From Chlorella sorokiniana (lineage: Eukaryota > Chlorophyta > Trebouxiophyceae > Chlorellales > Chlorellaceae), in the NCBI GenBank assembly GCA_025917655.1, contig CP084611.1, positions 3,782,001-3,846,000 on the forward strand: a stretch of 64,000 nt of DNA. The letters run 5' to 3'. This document shows positions 1-12,949 of this stretch, in pieces. Both the position numbers and the translations under genes were made by a program. The notes under the pieces were generated by a model. It ran no database searches. It saw only the letters and a list, made by a program, of their open reading frames with translations, and was not told the DNA's origin. Positions within the stretch are counted from its first letter, which is position 1. Each line of letters begins with the position of its first letter.

Positions 1-3000
1 AGCCGCGGCATGCTGCTCGGCGAGCGGGCGCGGCTCTCCGACGCGCTGCGCAGCAGCAGCGGCACCGAGGGAGTGGAGGCGGCCGTCGCCCCCCGTCGCA
101 CTCCCCCGCTCCCCGCCTCCGCACCACCTCTGGCGAGGACGAGGCGACAGTTGGCTGGGAGGCCGTGCCGGAGGGCAGCACAGCGGGCAGCGAGCAGCCT
201 TGGGCGGCCCCGGCGTGGAGCCTGAGCTGGAGATTGCCCCCTCCCGCGGGAGGGCAGCGCCAGCGAGGCCGCGGAGACGCCGCGCCTGCAGGGCGGGTGG
301 TGGCGCCGCATGGCCAGGCCCTCGACGGCGGCTGCCCCGCTGCGGCATCCCCGGAGCCGCCTCGGAGGATGGCGAGGAGGAGCCTGCGCAGCCCGACACA
401 CCCAGGCGCGCGCGGCTGCGGGCCGCGTTTGACGCGTGGCGCACGCATTGCGCAGACGCGGCGTGGCGCCGCCACGGGCGCGAGTGCGGGCAGCAGCCAG
501 CCCCGGGCTCCCCCGCTCAGAAGCCAGCGAGGGCGACGACGTGCAAGGTGGGTGCCCGCCCTGCCCCTGCCCCCGGGTCAGCCGCATGCTGTCCCCTCGC
601 TGCCCAGCTGCTGCATGCTGGCCAGCGGCGCTGCACCCTGCTGGCCAGGCTGGGTTGTCTGCAGCCAGCGCAGCTAGCACGCAGCCCCCACGTCTGCCCC
701 CCGCCCCCTGCAGTGCGATCGCCCCCTGCTTCACCTGGGCCTGCACAACACGCTGAACGACGCGTCGGTGGGTGCGGGGGCAGCTGCCGCGTCACCCTCT
801 ATGCCCCCTACTGGCTCAACAACCGCACCGGCGTGGACCTGTTCTACCAGGACCGCGCCTCCGCGCCCGGGCAGCCCTTCCTCTTTGGCGCGGCGCTGCC
901 CTGGGACTACGGAGAAGTCTTCACGCCGGGTGGGCGGGCTGCAGGCGGTGCTTCCTTTGGGGGAGGGCGGGCGCGGGAGGAGTGTGGGGCAGAGATGCAA
1001 GCGCTCGGAGGAGTGCCCTGGTCAGCACAGCCAGCGGCAGGAGCAGGCCGGCCCCTCTTGCCTGCAGCGACGAGCTGGCCCGTCCCCTGCGCCTCGCCAC
1101 CCATCTTCCCCTGGCTCCTCACCACCCCTGCTTCTGCTGCCTGCCGCTGCCACCCCCTGCCCCCTGCAGGCACCAGCATGACCGAGGCCAGCAGCCCCGA
1201 GGCCAGCGAGAGCCCGGCGGCGGTCGGCGACGCCTGGGACTTGGTGGGGGGGTGCGGCGAGGGCGGCGGGCGCTGCTGGAGTACAAGCTGGTGCTGATGA
1301 ACAAGCAGGAGGATGTGATGGTGGGGCTGGCGCACGTGCCCGCCCGCCGCTACTCCCCCGGCACCAAGATCACGACTGTCGGTGAGCGCCAGGGCTGCGC
1401 CCCTTCACCCACAAACGCCTCCTCCAGCCCCGCGCACATGCCCGTGCCATCGTGTTGGCAAGCCTCGCGTCCGACCCCCATGCCCGCTCCTCGCCCCGTC
1501 CTCGCCCCCAAGGAGCTCACTGGCAAGCGCTGATTCGCCCCTCCCCCTGCCCAGGCAACAAGGCCAGCATTGAGCTGCGGGGTCCGGTGCAGACCCGGCC
1601 CATCACCGCGGCAGACGTGCCCATGGTGGTGGCTCGCGGCCTGCACGGCGCGCTGCAGGCGGCCGCAGCGGGCGCAGGCAGGGCGGTGGGCACGTCGCCC
1701 GCGCGCCGTGCGGCGGCCGCCGCCGCCGAGGAGGTGCCTGCTCTGGAGCCGTTGCACACCTCCCGCAGCTCCGTGGAGCCGGCCTCCAGCCGCTCCAGCC
1801 CAGAGATGCTGCAGCGGCGGTCGGGGGCGGTGGGCGATGGCGGCGAGGCTGAGCCCCAGGGCGGCGCTGTGCAGCAGGCTTTGCGGCAGTCGCCGTTTGA
1901 CAGGCAGCGAGAGCCGGGGGCGGCGACGTGGCGGGCTCAGGCACACCCCTGGCGCCGCCGCCGCCCGGCCTGCCGCCCATCGCCACCGGGCCCTCGCAGG
2001 CGGTGCAGGCAGGCGGCAGCTCGGGCGGCCTGCCCGCACCGCCAGCCTCTGGGTCTGGCCAGGGCACGCCGACAGCGCTGGGCGCCTGGGGCTCCCCGCC
2101 CCGCCACCTGCGCCGCGCCAGCATGCAGGACAACAGCCTGGTGGAGACCATGTCCACGCAGCCCGGCACCATGCTGGTCAGGGTGACGGCCGCCCGGCAG
2201 GCGGCACCCCACCGCGCGCCAGCTGCGCAGAATGTGAGTGGCAGGCGGCGGCGGGGGTGTGCCGGGCGGGGCTGCCGCCAGCGGCCGCGCATGCTGCGGT
2301 GCCATGGGTCGTCCAGTGAACGCTTGCCAGCCGCGCCTCCTGTCTTGCTGCTCACTTTGCAGAGCCTGCACCTGTTGCTGATGCAGGGGCTCCTCCATGA
2401 GCCGAGATGCCCCGCTGGGCGTCAGTGCGTCGCGCGAGCAGGCGCCCGCGCCTGAACAGGAGGTGGAGGCAGCGGTGGCACAGATGCAGCAGGTGCCGCT
2501 GCCGCTGGACGCGGCAGCCAAGCCCGCCCCTGCGGCCGAGGAGGAGGAAGAGGAGGTGGCAGCGGGAGGACAGGGCGCCGGGGAGGCAGCGGGGGCGAGG
2601 CGGCGGCGGCCGACGTGGCAGCCGGCGGCATGGGCACACAGCACCAGCTTGCTGCCAGCGAGGCGGCTGCGGCCAGACGGGTGGCCCAGGCCAGTGCTGC
2701 GCCCGCTCTGCGGGCCAGTGTGCCGCGTGGCAGCAGCGCCATATCGTTCAGGCGGTGAGAGCCATGCGTTGCACCCCCTGCCTGCTGCTCCGGGGCTGCT
2801 TAAGCTGCCTCAGTCCCCGGTCCCGTGGCATGCTGCCCAGCACCCTTTCATCCACCCTGCCCTTCCTTTCTCCCCCACTGCAGCGGCGTGGGCGGCATGA
2901 GCTCCGCCTCCCACGACTTTGTGATGGCGGCAATGGAGGCCGTCCAGCAGCCCCCTGACGCGGGGGGGAGGCGGCGGGGCGGGTGCAGGCGCAGACGCTG

Positions 3001-6000
3001 ACACACCCCGACGATCGCACCGGGCAGCAGCATCAGCAGCGCCGTGAGTCCCTGCTTGCGTGCGCCTGCCTGTCGACCATTCGCCGTTGCCCCTCTGCTG
3101 CTCAGGCCCCCACCGATGACCCATCCTCGCCTGCTGCCGCAGGCTCTGCCGGCCAGCGTCCAGCGGGCAAGCTGCAGAAGGCGTACGAGTTTGCTGTGGA
3201 CGTGGCTGCGGGGCCGCCCGATTCCATCTTCAGGTGGGCGCTCGTGGGCGCTCCAGCGTGGTCGGGTGGCGCTGTGATGGGATAGTCGGTGCCGCCCGCA
3301 GCGCACTGTATATGAGTCTCACACCACCACCCACCCCTTTCACCCCCACCGCCAACAACAACATAAACAACAACGCAAACAGGCACACCAAGCTGGTGTC
3401 TCTGAAGCCCAAGTACATGATCGAGAACCAGACGGGGCTGGCCATGGTGATGAAGCAGGCGGGCACGCAGGACCCTGACACCTGGGCCCCCGACCCCGCA
3501 CGCTTTGCCCGCGTGCTGTCCCCTGGAAACAGGTGAGGGGGAGCCAGCTGCACGGCCTGTCCGTCTGCTGCTGGGCGGCGGGAGAGTCACTGGCTTTCTG
3601 CTGCAGCGGGGACACCGGGGCGGGCGTGCTGGTGGTCCCTCCCGACTTGTCATGCTGCCGCCGCGCAGGGCGGCCGTGTACTGGGACGACGCTGAGCTGG
3701 CGCGGGAGCTGGTGGTGCGCCCCGCCCCCTACGGCGAGGAGGACAGCTGGCACTGGAGCGGTGAGCGCGGCTGCAGGGAGCGGGGCCAGCGCAGCACGCG
3801 CCCAGCTGCTGCTGGCATGATGCACGCCGCGGTGCAGTGGGGGCAGCCCAAGGGCACGTCCCCTTCCTGCCTGCCTGCCCGCAGGCTGCTTCCCCATCCG
3901 CGAGACCGAGTACTACTTTGGGCTGCGCATCCGCCACAAGCACCAGCGCTCCCGCTACATGAACATCCCCGTCAACGTGACTGTGGGCCCGTACGGTGCG
4001 CCTGCCCCTGCCGTGCACCAGGATGCGCGCAGGCGGCGCATGCTGCTTCACACCCCCTCCCCTCGCCAGCTGCCTGAGAGCTGCAAAGCCACCTGTTGTG
4101 GCTGGGCTTTAGCTCGACTCCCGTCTGAACACGCGCACGTTCCCGTGTGGCAGGTTCGATCCAGGTGACGCTGAAGAGCCCGTCGAGCGTGCCGCCGTAC
4201 CGCATCGAGAACGCGTGCAAGGAGGTGCAGCTGTACTTCATCCAGCTGCCCCTCGTGTCGCGCCCCAACTCCAAGCGGTGCGCCTTTCATCCCGCGATGG
4301 CAGCCGGCCGGCCGGGCTGGCGGGCTCGTCGCGTCCCGCCTCTCTCAGCTCTCTCCCCTCTGCTCGCGCCCGCTTTCTAGACGTGGTGCCTGACCCCCCC
4401 CCCCCCCCGCCCGTGTGCAGCTACATCGACAACCTGCCCCCTGGCGAGATGATGCCCTACGCTTGGGACGAGCCCACGCAGCGCAACCTCATCCGCGTGC
4501 AGGTGTGGGGGCTGCACAGCTGTGTTGAGCCAACCCCTGCTGCGGCTTTGTGGCCAGCCCGCGTAGTGCTGCCCTGCCCCCTGTTCCCGCCTCGCTCCTC
4601 TCCCCACCTACTTTGCCATTGCAAGCCTCCCCTCCCCCTCCCCCTCCCCCTGCCTTCTCTTTACCCCCCACCCCCGCCCCCCTCCACCCCCTGTCCCTGC
4701 CCAGGCCAAGGTGGCTGGCAAGGCGTCCGACTCACGCATCGCCGACTACGGGCTGGACCACCTGGGGGATGCGCCGCTGCTGATGCTGCCCACCCACGGG
4801 GACGGGCCGCCAACGCGCAGCGCAGGCTGTACCGCTCCCTCTCCTCAGGGCTGCCCGAGGACCTGAAGCAGAAGCTGGTGTCACTGCTGGCGGCGGAGTT
4901 CAGCAAGAAGGTGCGGGGAGGGCGTCGCCCTGCACCCGCCCGCCTCCCCTCAGTTCTTGGCTCCTGGGCCGGGGCCAGGGTCCTGCCGGCAGTGCTGCCC
5001 TCCAAGCACCCTACTGATGTTTGTGCTGAGAAGGGGGCGCGGCCAAGGCAGCAAGCTCTGCAGCCTGGTCCCGTACAAGTGCCCCGCCCCCAACACCCTC
5101 CCGCGCCTCCCCTCCCCGCGCCTCCCGGCAGGTCTACGTGAGCGTGTACGCCGACGGCCCCACCCGCGTGCTGCGCTTCTCCGACGACAAGAACGTGTCC
5201 AGCCTGGAGGCCCAGAATGTGGTGCTGGACCTGGCGGCCCGCCTGAGGCAGGTGGAGGCGGCGCTGCGCCAGGTCAACGCGCACTTTGCGCGCCTCAACG
5301 GCGTGGGCGGCGCCCACACGCTGGACCTGTACGGGCGCACGACGGCGGCGCGGCCCGCAGCTGCCGCGGCGCAGCCCGCTGCGGCGCGCAAGGCCGGCAA
5401 GAGGCTGCCGCTGCGGGAGGCCACGCGGGAGCTCATCCGCCAGGCCCACAGCAAGCGGCCGGCAGGGGGCGACAGCACGGGCGGGCCCGCCTCGCCAGCG
5501 CGGCGCGACAGCCTGGAGGGGGCAGCCTGCCGCCCAGCGCGGCGCCCTCCCTGCCCGCCTCCCGCACCCCGTCGTTCACGGTGGGCGCCCGGGCGGCGCA
5601 GGGCGTGCTGGGCCTGCCCGGCGGCGCCCTCTCCCGCCAGGCCACCGTGCGATTCGACATGGGCCCTGCACAGCAGCAGGGCCCCCCGGCGTGCCGCGAC
5701 CCGCGTCGGCGGCAGCCGCCCGCCCGGCGTGCTGCGCATCCCGGAGCAGCGCGAGGAGCGCCTGCTGCCGTATCGCCGCCTCATGGTGCGCACCGGCTCC
5801 GAGCCCGGCGAACCCAGCTCGCTGGCTGCTGCCGACGAGGGGGTCAGGGCAGCCAGCGCTCCCCAGGCTTCCTGCTGCAGCGCCAGGCCTCGGCGGGCGA
5901 GATCCAGGAGGAGGCGGCCGGGCGCCGGCGGCGGCGGAGGCCCCAGCGGAGGCGCGACGCGGCGGCCACACCACGCTGCGCATGTCGGCCAGCGGCCGAG

Positions 6001-9000
6001 ACTGGGGCCACATCACACCTTCCAGTGAGCAGCACCTGCTGTACGGCTGCACTGCCGCACCACACGCGCCCTGCCACATGCCGGCTGCTTCCTCCTCCGC
6101 CGCCGCCCGCTCCGCCCCTGCCTGCCCTGAACCCTGGCTTGAGCCGCCGTCTGCTCCACACCGCCTGTGCCTGCAGCCAACCAGGCGGCCGGCACTCGGC
6201 GCATGGCTGCCAGCGCGTCCAAGGTTGGGATGGCACGCAGCAACAGCGGCTTGGCCGGCGGCGACACGATGCGTCGGCGCCAGGAAATGCTGCGCGGCAT
6301 CTCCACTGGCGACGCCGTGCTGCTGCTGGGCGGAGACCTCACGGTGACGGTGGTGCAGGCGCAGGTGGGTGGGCGTCGGTGTTCTGGCTTCTTGTTTGTT
6401 TGCTGTTGGGAATGGGGAAGGGGGAGGGTGAAGGTGTCAGGTGCTGTGTGCTGTGGACCACGCCTGGTGGTCCGAGCAGGCCCACCTGGGGAGGGCGCCC
6501 CTCCGCCTGCACCAGGGCTGACGCTGGGTGCGCCCTCCACCGCCCAGCCTCCTGCCCAAGGTCCGAAACCCCAGCCCTTACCCCCATGCTCCCCCCCCGT
6601 CATCCTCAGGGCCTGTCGGGCCCTCCAAGTCCACCCACCCCTTTGCCCGCGTGTACATCTCCGAGCCCTTCCCCACCGCCGCCGACGACGAGCGCGGCAA
6701 GCAGACGAGCGTGGTGTGGCAGAGCAGCGACCCGGTGTGGGACGAAGCGCTGCTGTTCCGGGACGTGTGCGCGGCCGCTGAGCTGGCGGTGGAGCTGTGG
6801 GACCTGGGGGACCCGCTCCACCGCGCAGCTCAACCGCCTGGCGCAGAACCCCAGCGGTGGGTGGGGGTGTGTGGGGGCGGGTGTGTGTGTAAGGGCGGGG
6901 GGCAAACAGGGCGGCACGGGCGGTAGCGCCATGCAGGCATGGGTGGCTGAGTGGCAGGCTGGATGCGCTGGCTTCTTGAACTTGAGGAACTCCTCGCTTC
7001 CACCCCCACCCACACGCACACACCGCAGAGGTGATCAAGTCGTGCCGCTTCCTGGGCCGCGCCGAGGTGGCCCTGGCCGACACGCTGTCCATGCTGAGCG
7101 GCGTGCCCGCTGGCACCCCCTCTGGCTGCCGCTCATGCGCCGCGACGCGGGCGACGCGGTGGCGGGCCAGCTGCAGCTGCGATTTGTGTGGGAGGTCACC
7201 GCCCGCTCCCTGCTCACCATCAAGCTGCACGCGCTGGAGCGGGTGCTGGCGCAGCGGCGCGAGATCCTGGCGGCGCTGCAGCCCGTGGCGCCAGAGGTGG
7301 TGCGCGGCTGGGCGCCCCCAGAGCCGGGCAGCGAGGCGGGGAGGAGGAGGAGCGCAGCGCGGCGGCGGCGCGGGGCGGCGTCATGGCGGCGGGGTCAACC
7401 TGTTTGGGGTGGACTCCGAGCTGGGGCTGTCGGGTGGGCAGGCGGAAAGAAGGGCTGGAGGGGCTGCGGGGTAGCGGAGCGTGCCCTGTGTGGTCTGCCT
7501 GCAAACGCTTCGTGCAGCGCGCCGCTGTGGGAAGACTGCGCCTGCCCGGCACACCTTTGCCGACATGCCCCCCCCCAGCAGGCGTGGGCTGGTCCATCAA
7601 GCCCAGCCGCGTGGCCACCGAGGTGCTGGCCCGCCACGCGCACGACCACAACCGCCGCCACCTGGTGGTGACGGTGCTGGAGGCGAGGGGGCTGCAGCCC
7701 AGGCGCGGCGTGGTGGTAGCGCTCAGGTGGGCGGGGACGGGGGGTGGGGGTTGCTTGGAAGGGGATGCCAGCGGGGGCGGGCGAGGATGGGCGTGCGGGT
7801 GCGCTTGCGCTTGGAAGGGGATGCCAAGGCGGGGCCCGGGCCAGCATCCTTTCCAGTGCCCCGTCTGTGGGGCAGGGCGCATCGGCGGGCCTCTCGCCGC
7901 CAGGCACATGCCCCGCTCACTCCCTCAGCCCCCACCTGTGTGGCCTGCCCCCCCGCAGCGCCAGCGAGCTGCCCTCCCCGTCGTCTCGCTGGACCTGCCC
8001 CACTACCCCACCTACACCACAGCCTGCCTAGAGCACACGCTCACCCCCAGGTGAGGTGGGAGGCGGGCGGGGCCGCGGCAGCCGGCACGCCCGGCTGCAC
8101 GCCGCCTCCACACGCAGCCCTCCAAGCACCAACCCATCGCGCCACGCCGCACCTGCTGCACTGCTTCACACTGCTGCACACAGCCACGTGCCCCAGCCCC
8201 CGCCATCCTTCCCCCCTTCCTGCTGCACACAGCCATACAGCCACACACCCGCTCGCCCTGCCTGTGCACCCTGCAGGTGGGACGGCGCGCAGCGCCACGT
8301 CTTCCAGCGAGTGGACCCCGCGCAGGCCGCCCTCACCGTGCGCCTGCTGGACTCGCGGGCGGCTTCCGCCGCGACACGCGCCTGCTGGGCCAGGCCAGCC
8401 TGCACTGCTCCCACGTCAAGGGCGAGGACCCCGCGTACGTGTGGGTGCCGCTGGGCAAGCCGCGCCGCCGCCGAGACAAGGCCGCACCCGGGGAGGATGA
8501 GGTGTCGGAGCTGCAGGTGGGTGGAGGGCGCGGGGGTGGGGTTTGACTGGGGTGGAGCGAGCTGTGCGGCTTGGGCAGGCCAGCTGCCCAGCCATGCACC
8601 GTTCATCCCTCCAAGCATCCCCCTCCCCCTCCCCCCTCTCCCCAGGTGCACCTGCGCCTGCAGTGGCAGACGGAGGCGGTGCGGGGGCAGAGCATGAAGG
8701 TGGAGGTGGACATGGCGGGGCTGAGCCTGGTGGTCATGGGGGCTGCAGGTGACCGCGGGGCAGCCCAGCCGCCGGCCGTGCAGCTGCCTTATGCGAGGCC
8801 GTGCGCGGCGTGCCGCAGCGGCTTGGGGCACCGGTCAAAGCTGGCCACCCTTGTCAACATCCTGCGCACACTCCACCCCACCCCCCACACCCACACCCAG
8901 GACGAGCTGTTCAACCTGACCACCGACGAGGTGCGTGCGGCGGCGGTGCGCACCGCGTTGGAGCTGCAGGTGGAGGGCAGCGTGCGCAAGGTGCAGCTGG

Positions 9001-12000
9001 ACAACCAGATGCTGGACGCGGTGCAGCCCGTGGTGCTGGCCCCGCGGTGGAGTACCGGCCGCAGGGGGCCATCACCGCCGCCACCAAGGAGCCGCCCCTA
9101 GTCTCCTTCTCCTTCACACGCTCCTTTGCCGGCTCGGCCGAGTCGCGAGGCAGTAACTGCGCCGCCGGCCAGCCCCCGCCGGCCAGCCCCTCTGCCGCCT
9201 CGTTGGGGGCGGCGTCCTCCGCGGGGGAGGGCGACCGGCAGAGCATCAAGAGCTTCAAAGACCTGCGGCTGAGCATCGGCGCGCTGGACCTGATGACGGA
9301 CGAGGCCTTCCTGGAGGCGCTGCTCTCCTTCATCACCTCCATCCCCACCGCCGACGTGGCGCAGGACCGCCCCTGGCGCCAGCAGCAGCGCCGCCTGCTG
9401 GCCGCGCAGTTTGGGCCGCGCGAGGTGGAGAGCCTGGCGGTGAACGCCATCGTGCCGCTGCCAGGGGAGGAGGTGGAGGGCGAAGGTGGGCTGGATTGGG
9501 GGGCCGAGGTGCTGGCCCGCACGCTGCGCTGACGCGCTGCTCTCCCAATCGCACCCAACCGCACCCAGCGTTTCTGCTGCCGCGGCATGCGCGCCTGCCC
9601 CGCCCCGTGCTGCGTGCGTTGTGGCACCCCCAGCGGGCCTCCACCCTGCCGCTCGCCGCCCCCTGCCCCACACCCCGCAGGCCCCTGGACTGGGTGGTGG
9701 AGAAGGAGGCGCGCAACCTGGAGGTGCTGCACGGCCAGTCCGACCTCTCCTCCTGGTACTTCATAGAGCGGGCCGAGGTCGGCGCCCTGGCCCTCAACGT
9801 CACAGTCTCCCTCTCCTCCCGCCTCCTCTCCACCGCCGGCAGGCCGGGGCTGCGGCCGCAACCTCATCGGTGAGGCCCGCCCACTTGCCCCCTCCCGCCC
9901 TGGGCTACATCCCGCCCCCTGCCTGCCTGCAGCCCTGGCCTGCTGCCGGCCTGGCCAGCCCTCTGCCCCCTCACCCTCCCGGGAGGCCACCCCCCGCCCT
10001 GCTGCAGCCCGCGGGTCACACCGGCGCCTTCAACCGCGCCCTGGGCGCCTCCGGCTTCACCCTGGTCAACGTGGCCAACGTGCCCATCGTGCTGGGCCGC
10101 TGGATGGTGGGCTCAGACCCGGCTGCCAGGTGGGGGCGGGGCGGGCGGCGGCGGGGGGGGCACGGAGCGGGGTGGCTCCGCCAAGTGAGGAGCATCCCGG
10201 CTGCCCCTTTGAGGGCCAGTGCCTGGCATGGGTAGGCAGGGCTGGCTGCGCGCTCCACGTAACGAGCCACTCCACCCCCACCAGCATCTCTACACACCCA
10301 ACCACCCACCGTTACCGACACCTTACCACCCCCGCCCTGCCCCTGCCTCCCCGCAGCACGGCTGCCCAGGGCGGGCGGGGCCAGCTGGTTTCCAACGGCT
10401 TCCTGTCCCAAAAGGCGCTGGTGAACAACCTGGCCCGCCACTACACGCGGGAGGGGCTCAAGGAGGCGCACAAGGTGCTGGGCGGCGCCGGCCCCGCCGT
10501 CGCCTCGGTGCCCCTCACCGTGCTGTGGGCGGGCGGCTCCGCCTTCTCCCTCGTCCGCGGCATCACGGCGGGCAACACGGGGCCCGTCATCGCGCTGCAG
10601 CAGCTGGCATACGTGCCCCTCATGAGCTTCAGCATGGTGAGCAGGCGCAGGGGGAAGGGGGCGGCGGGGGGGCGCATGCTGCACTGCCCCTCAGGCGGCG
10701 GCCGCCGCCTGCCAGCTTGCCCTGCGCTCACGCAGAGGGGCGAGGCCTGGCTGGCCTGCACCTCTGCATCCAACCCCGCCCACCCCGCCCCCTCCGCAGA
10801 TTGCCAGCGGCTTCTCCCGCATGCTGGCCGCCCTGCTGGCGGCGCTGCCCCCAGGCCGCGCCGCGGGCGACGACGACACCGTGCAGCGCCTCATCAAGCG
10901 GCCCAACAGCGCGCTGGAGGCGCTGGCGCGGGCGCCCGCCGAGCTCCTGTACGGCATCGCCGCCGCCGCCAAGGGGCTTGTGCTGGATCCTGTTGCGGTG
11001 GGTGGGGGTGGGGAAAGGAAGGGAGGGGCGGGGGCGGGGGATGTTCTGTGTTTCGCCGGTGTGCCGGCATTGGCCCAGGCTGAGTGCTGGAAGCCGGAGG
11101 GAGGTGTGCCTTCACTCACCTCTAACCTCCCGACCCCCGCCCCACGCAGGGCTGGCAGGAGGGGCGGCGCATGGGGCTGGCCATGGGTCTGGCCAAGGGG
11201 GTGGTGGGGGTGGCGGTGCGCCCCTGGTGGCGGCCGTCGAGGCCTGCTCCAAGCTGCTCTACGCGCTGGCGCTGGCCACGCTGGGCCGCGAGGGCATCCT
11301 GGGCAAGATGCAGGTGGGCGGCGGCTGGCTGGCTGCTGTGCTTGTGTTGGGTGGGCGGGTGGGTGGGTGGAATGGGGGACCGAGGGGGACGCGCTCTGGC
11401 CGCAGCCCTGGCTACTCTTGGTTTCAAGCACTGCTGCTTCTGTGCTCGGTCAGCCTGCTTGCTTGCGCCAGCTGGCTGCAGCCTCATCCTGTGCTCTTCA
11501 CACACACACACACCCGCGCAGCGCCGCGTCAAGGCCCCCGGCGCCTTTGCCGAGGACGCGGCTGAGTTTGCGGAGGAGGGGCAGCGGCGCGAGGCGGCGG
11601 TGGCGCAGCGTGCGCTGCTGGGCGCCTGGCAGCGCGTGCTGCCCGAGTTCTTCCCGCAGATGGCCGACGACACGGTGGAGGGTGAGGCGGGCGGGGGCAG
11701 CCACGCGCACACCGCGCTCGCCAGAGCCAGCCCCGCTCCTCTGCCTCCGCACCTTGCTGGCCCACCGCGAGTGTTGGAGATCCCTACAGGCTTGCCTTCA
11801 CACACACAAACCCCCCTCCCTTCCCCCCGTGCCCAGACGTTGTGAACATCCGCTCCACTCGCGTGGTGCTGGTCACCGACCGCCATGTGGCCTACCTGAG
11901 GGCGCGCCACCAGCGCCACCACTCCATGTACAAGGCCAAGTGGCTGCTGCCCATCGCGGAGATCCAAAACCTGTCGGGTGGGCAGGCGGCGGCGGCGGTG

Positions 12001-12493
12001 TGAGCTGGGCGGGGGCCCTGCAGGCGGGCGCCCTCCGCTCCGCCCCCTGTCTGGTGGGACCCCCTGCCAGGCTGTCCGGCGACCCCTCTCCCCACCGCCT
12101 CCGCACGCCCTCCAGCACGCGCACCTGCTCCCCGCTGCCCCCCGCAGGCGACAGCGAGACCTTCAAGATCTCCATCACTCACGTGCACCGCTACAGCCTG
12201 TGGCTCATGGGCGTGTGGCCGGTGCAGAAGCGCAAGGGCATGCGCTGCGGCTCCCGCCCCGTCTACGAGCGCGTGGTGGCCAAGCTGAGCCGCCTGCTGC
12301 AGCGCGGGCGCGGCGAGGGCGGCGAGGAGGAGGCGGTGGATGCCGCGCTGTCGCGCTACGCGGGGCGGACTACGCTGACCTGACCATCCTGTCGGGGCCG
12401 TACCTGCCGCCGCACGGCGGGCAGGGCCGCGCGCCGCTGGCGCTGCCCGCGCCCGCCGCCTCGACGCCCACGTCGCCGCATGGTGCGCGGTGA
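1..12493 (+). CDS. VPS13: VPS13-family bridge-like lipid-transfer protein, 3' part (5' end outside window)
   Basis: VPS13 proteins form long hydrophobic grooves that move bulk lipid between membranes at contact sites. Seen here is the C-terminal part, in more than 20 exons. The adaptor-binding (SHR-BD/VAB) region starts near 780 (LYAPYWLNNRTGVDLFYQD) and continues through 3380-5300 (KYMIENQTGLAMV, then SSLEAQNVVLDLAARL). A C2-like domain lies near 6310-6840 (FARVYISEPFPTA, VVWQSSDPVWDEAL). The VPS13/ATG2 C-terminal helices follow (GLKEAHKVLGGAG at about 10460, RAPAELLYGIAAAAKGL at about 10930). The end is a PH-like module (RVVLVTDRHVAYLRARH; YSLWLMGVWPVQKRKG). The stop is TGA at 12491-12493. 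The frame slips by one base at G runs, for example near 775, 1245 and 12362. The first 550 bases are low-complexity and their frame is unresolved. Family assignment is firm; subfamily is not. Confidence 0.85.
4394..4408. repeat. poly-C run
   Basis: Fifteen uninterrupted Cs in the pyrimidine tract just upstream of a VPS13 splice acceptor (…GTGTGCAG at 4420). It is an extreme polypyrimidine tract and a likely site of length error. Confidence 0.9.
4627..4651. repeat. CCCTCC microsatellite
   Basis: About four copies of a CCCCTC hexamer in a VPS13 intron, upstream of the acceptor at 4704. No function is implied. Confidence 0.8.
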
Positions 12494-12949
12494 GGGAGCA
12501 GGGGCAGCACGGCCAGGCTTGCGGCTGCTGGCCCGCACGCGTCAGGCCGGGGGCCGACGCTGCTGGCTGGCACGCTGCATCCGCTGACGCTGCACCCAAC
12601 CCTCACGTCGCATCCATTTTTGACGGTAACCTTAGACATCCTGCCATGCTGGCGCTCATGCCCGCATGAATATGCACACTCGTCTACAAGCTCCCCTTCT
12701 CTTGCTCTGCTTCTGTGCATCCCGCTGATTTCTCTGTTTGTTAGCTCATTTTTTCATCCAGCATTGTTGCAGCAACCGATGTAACAATAAAGCAGCGCAT
12801 CCATTTGCAGTGCATCACATGTTCTCTTAAGACTCTCAAAAGGGGTAAGGGCAGGCAGCTGGGGACGAACATTACTGGTACAAGGCAAGTATACTGTGAT
12901 GTAGCGTATGCCACCATGACTGTTGGCACACCCGTCATTTTTGCAGATC
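12494..12949. other. convergent 3' untranslated region, VPS13 / kinase
   Basis: About 455 bases between two converging stop codons. Base composition falls from very GC-rich to mixed (TTTTTCATCC, AATAAAGCAG), as expected for 3' UTR. It carries a TGTAA signal for the plus-strand gene. I see no further gene here. Confidence 0.6.
12780..12784 (+). terminator. TGTAA polyadenylation signal of VPS13
   Basis: TGTAA, the usual chlorophyte poly(A) signal, lies 287 bases after the VPS13 stop in a locally AT-rich stretch (GATGTAACAATAAAG). Confidence 0.65.
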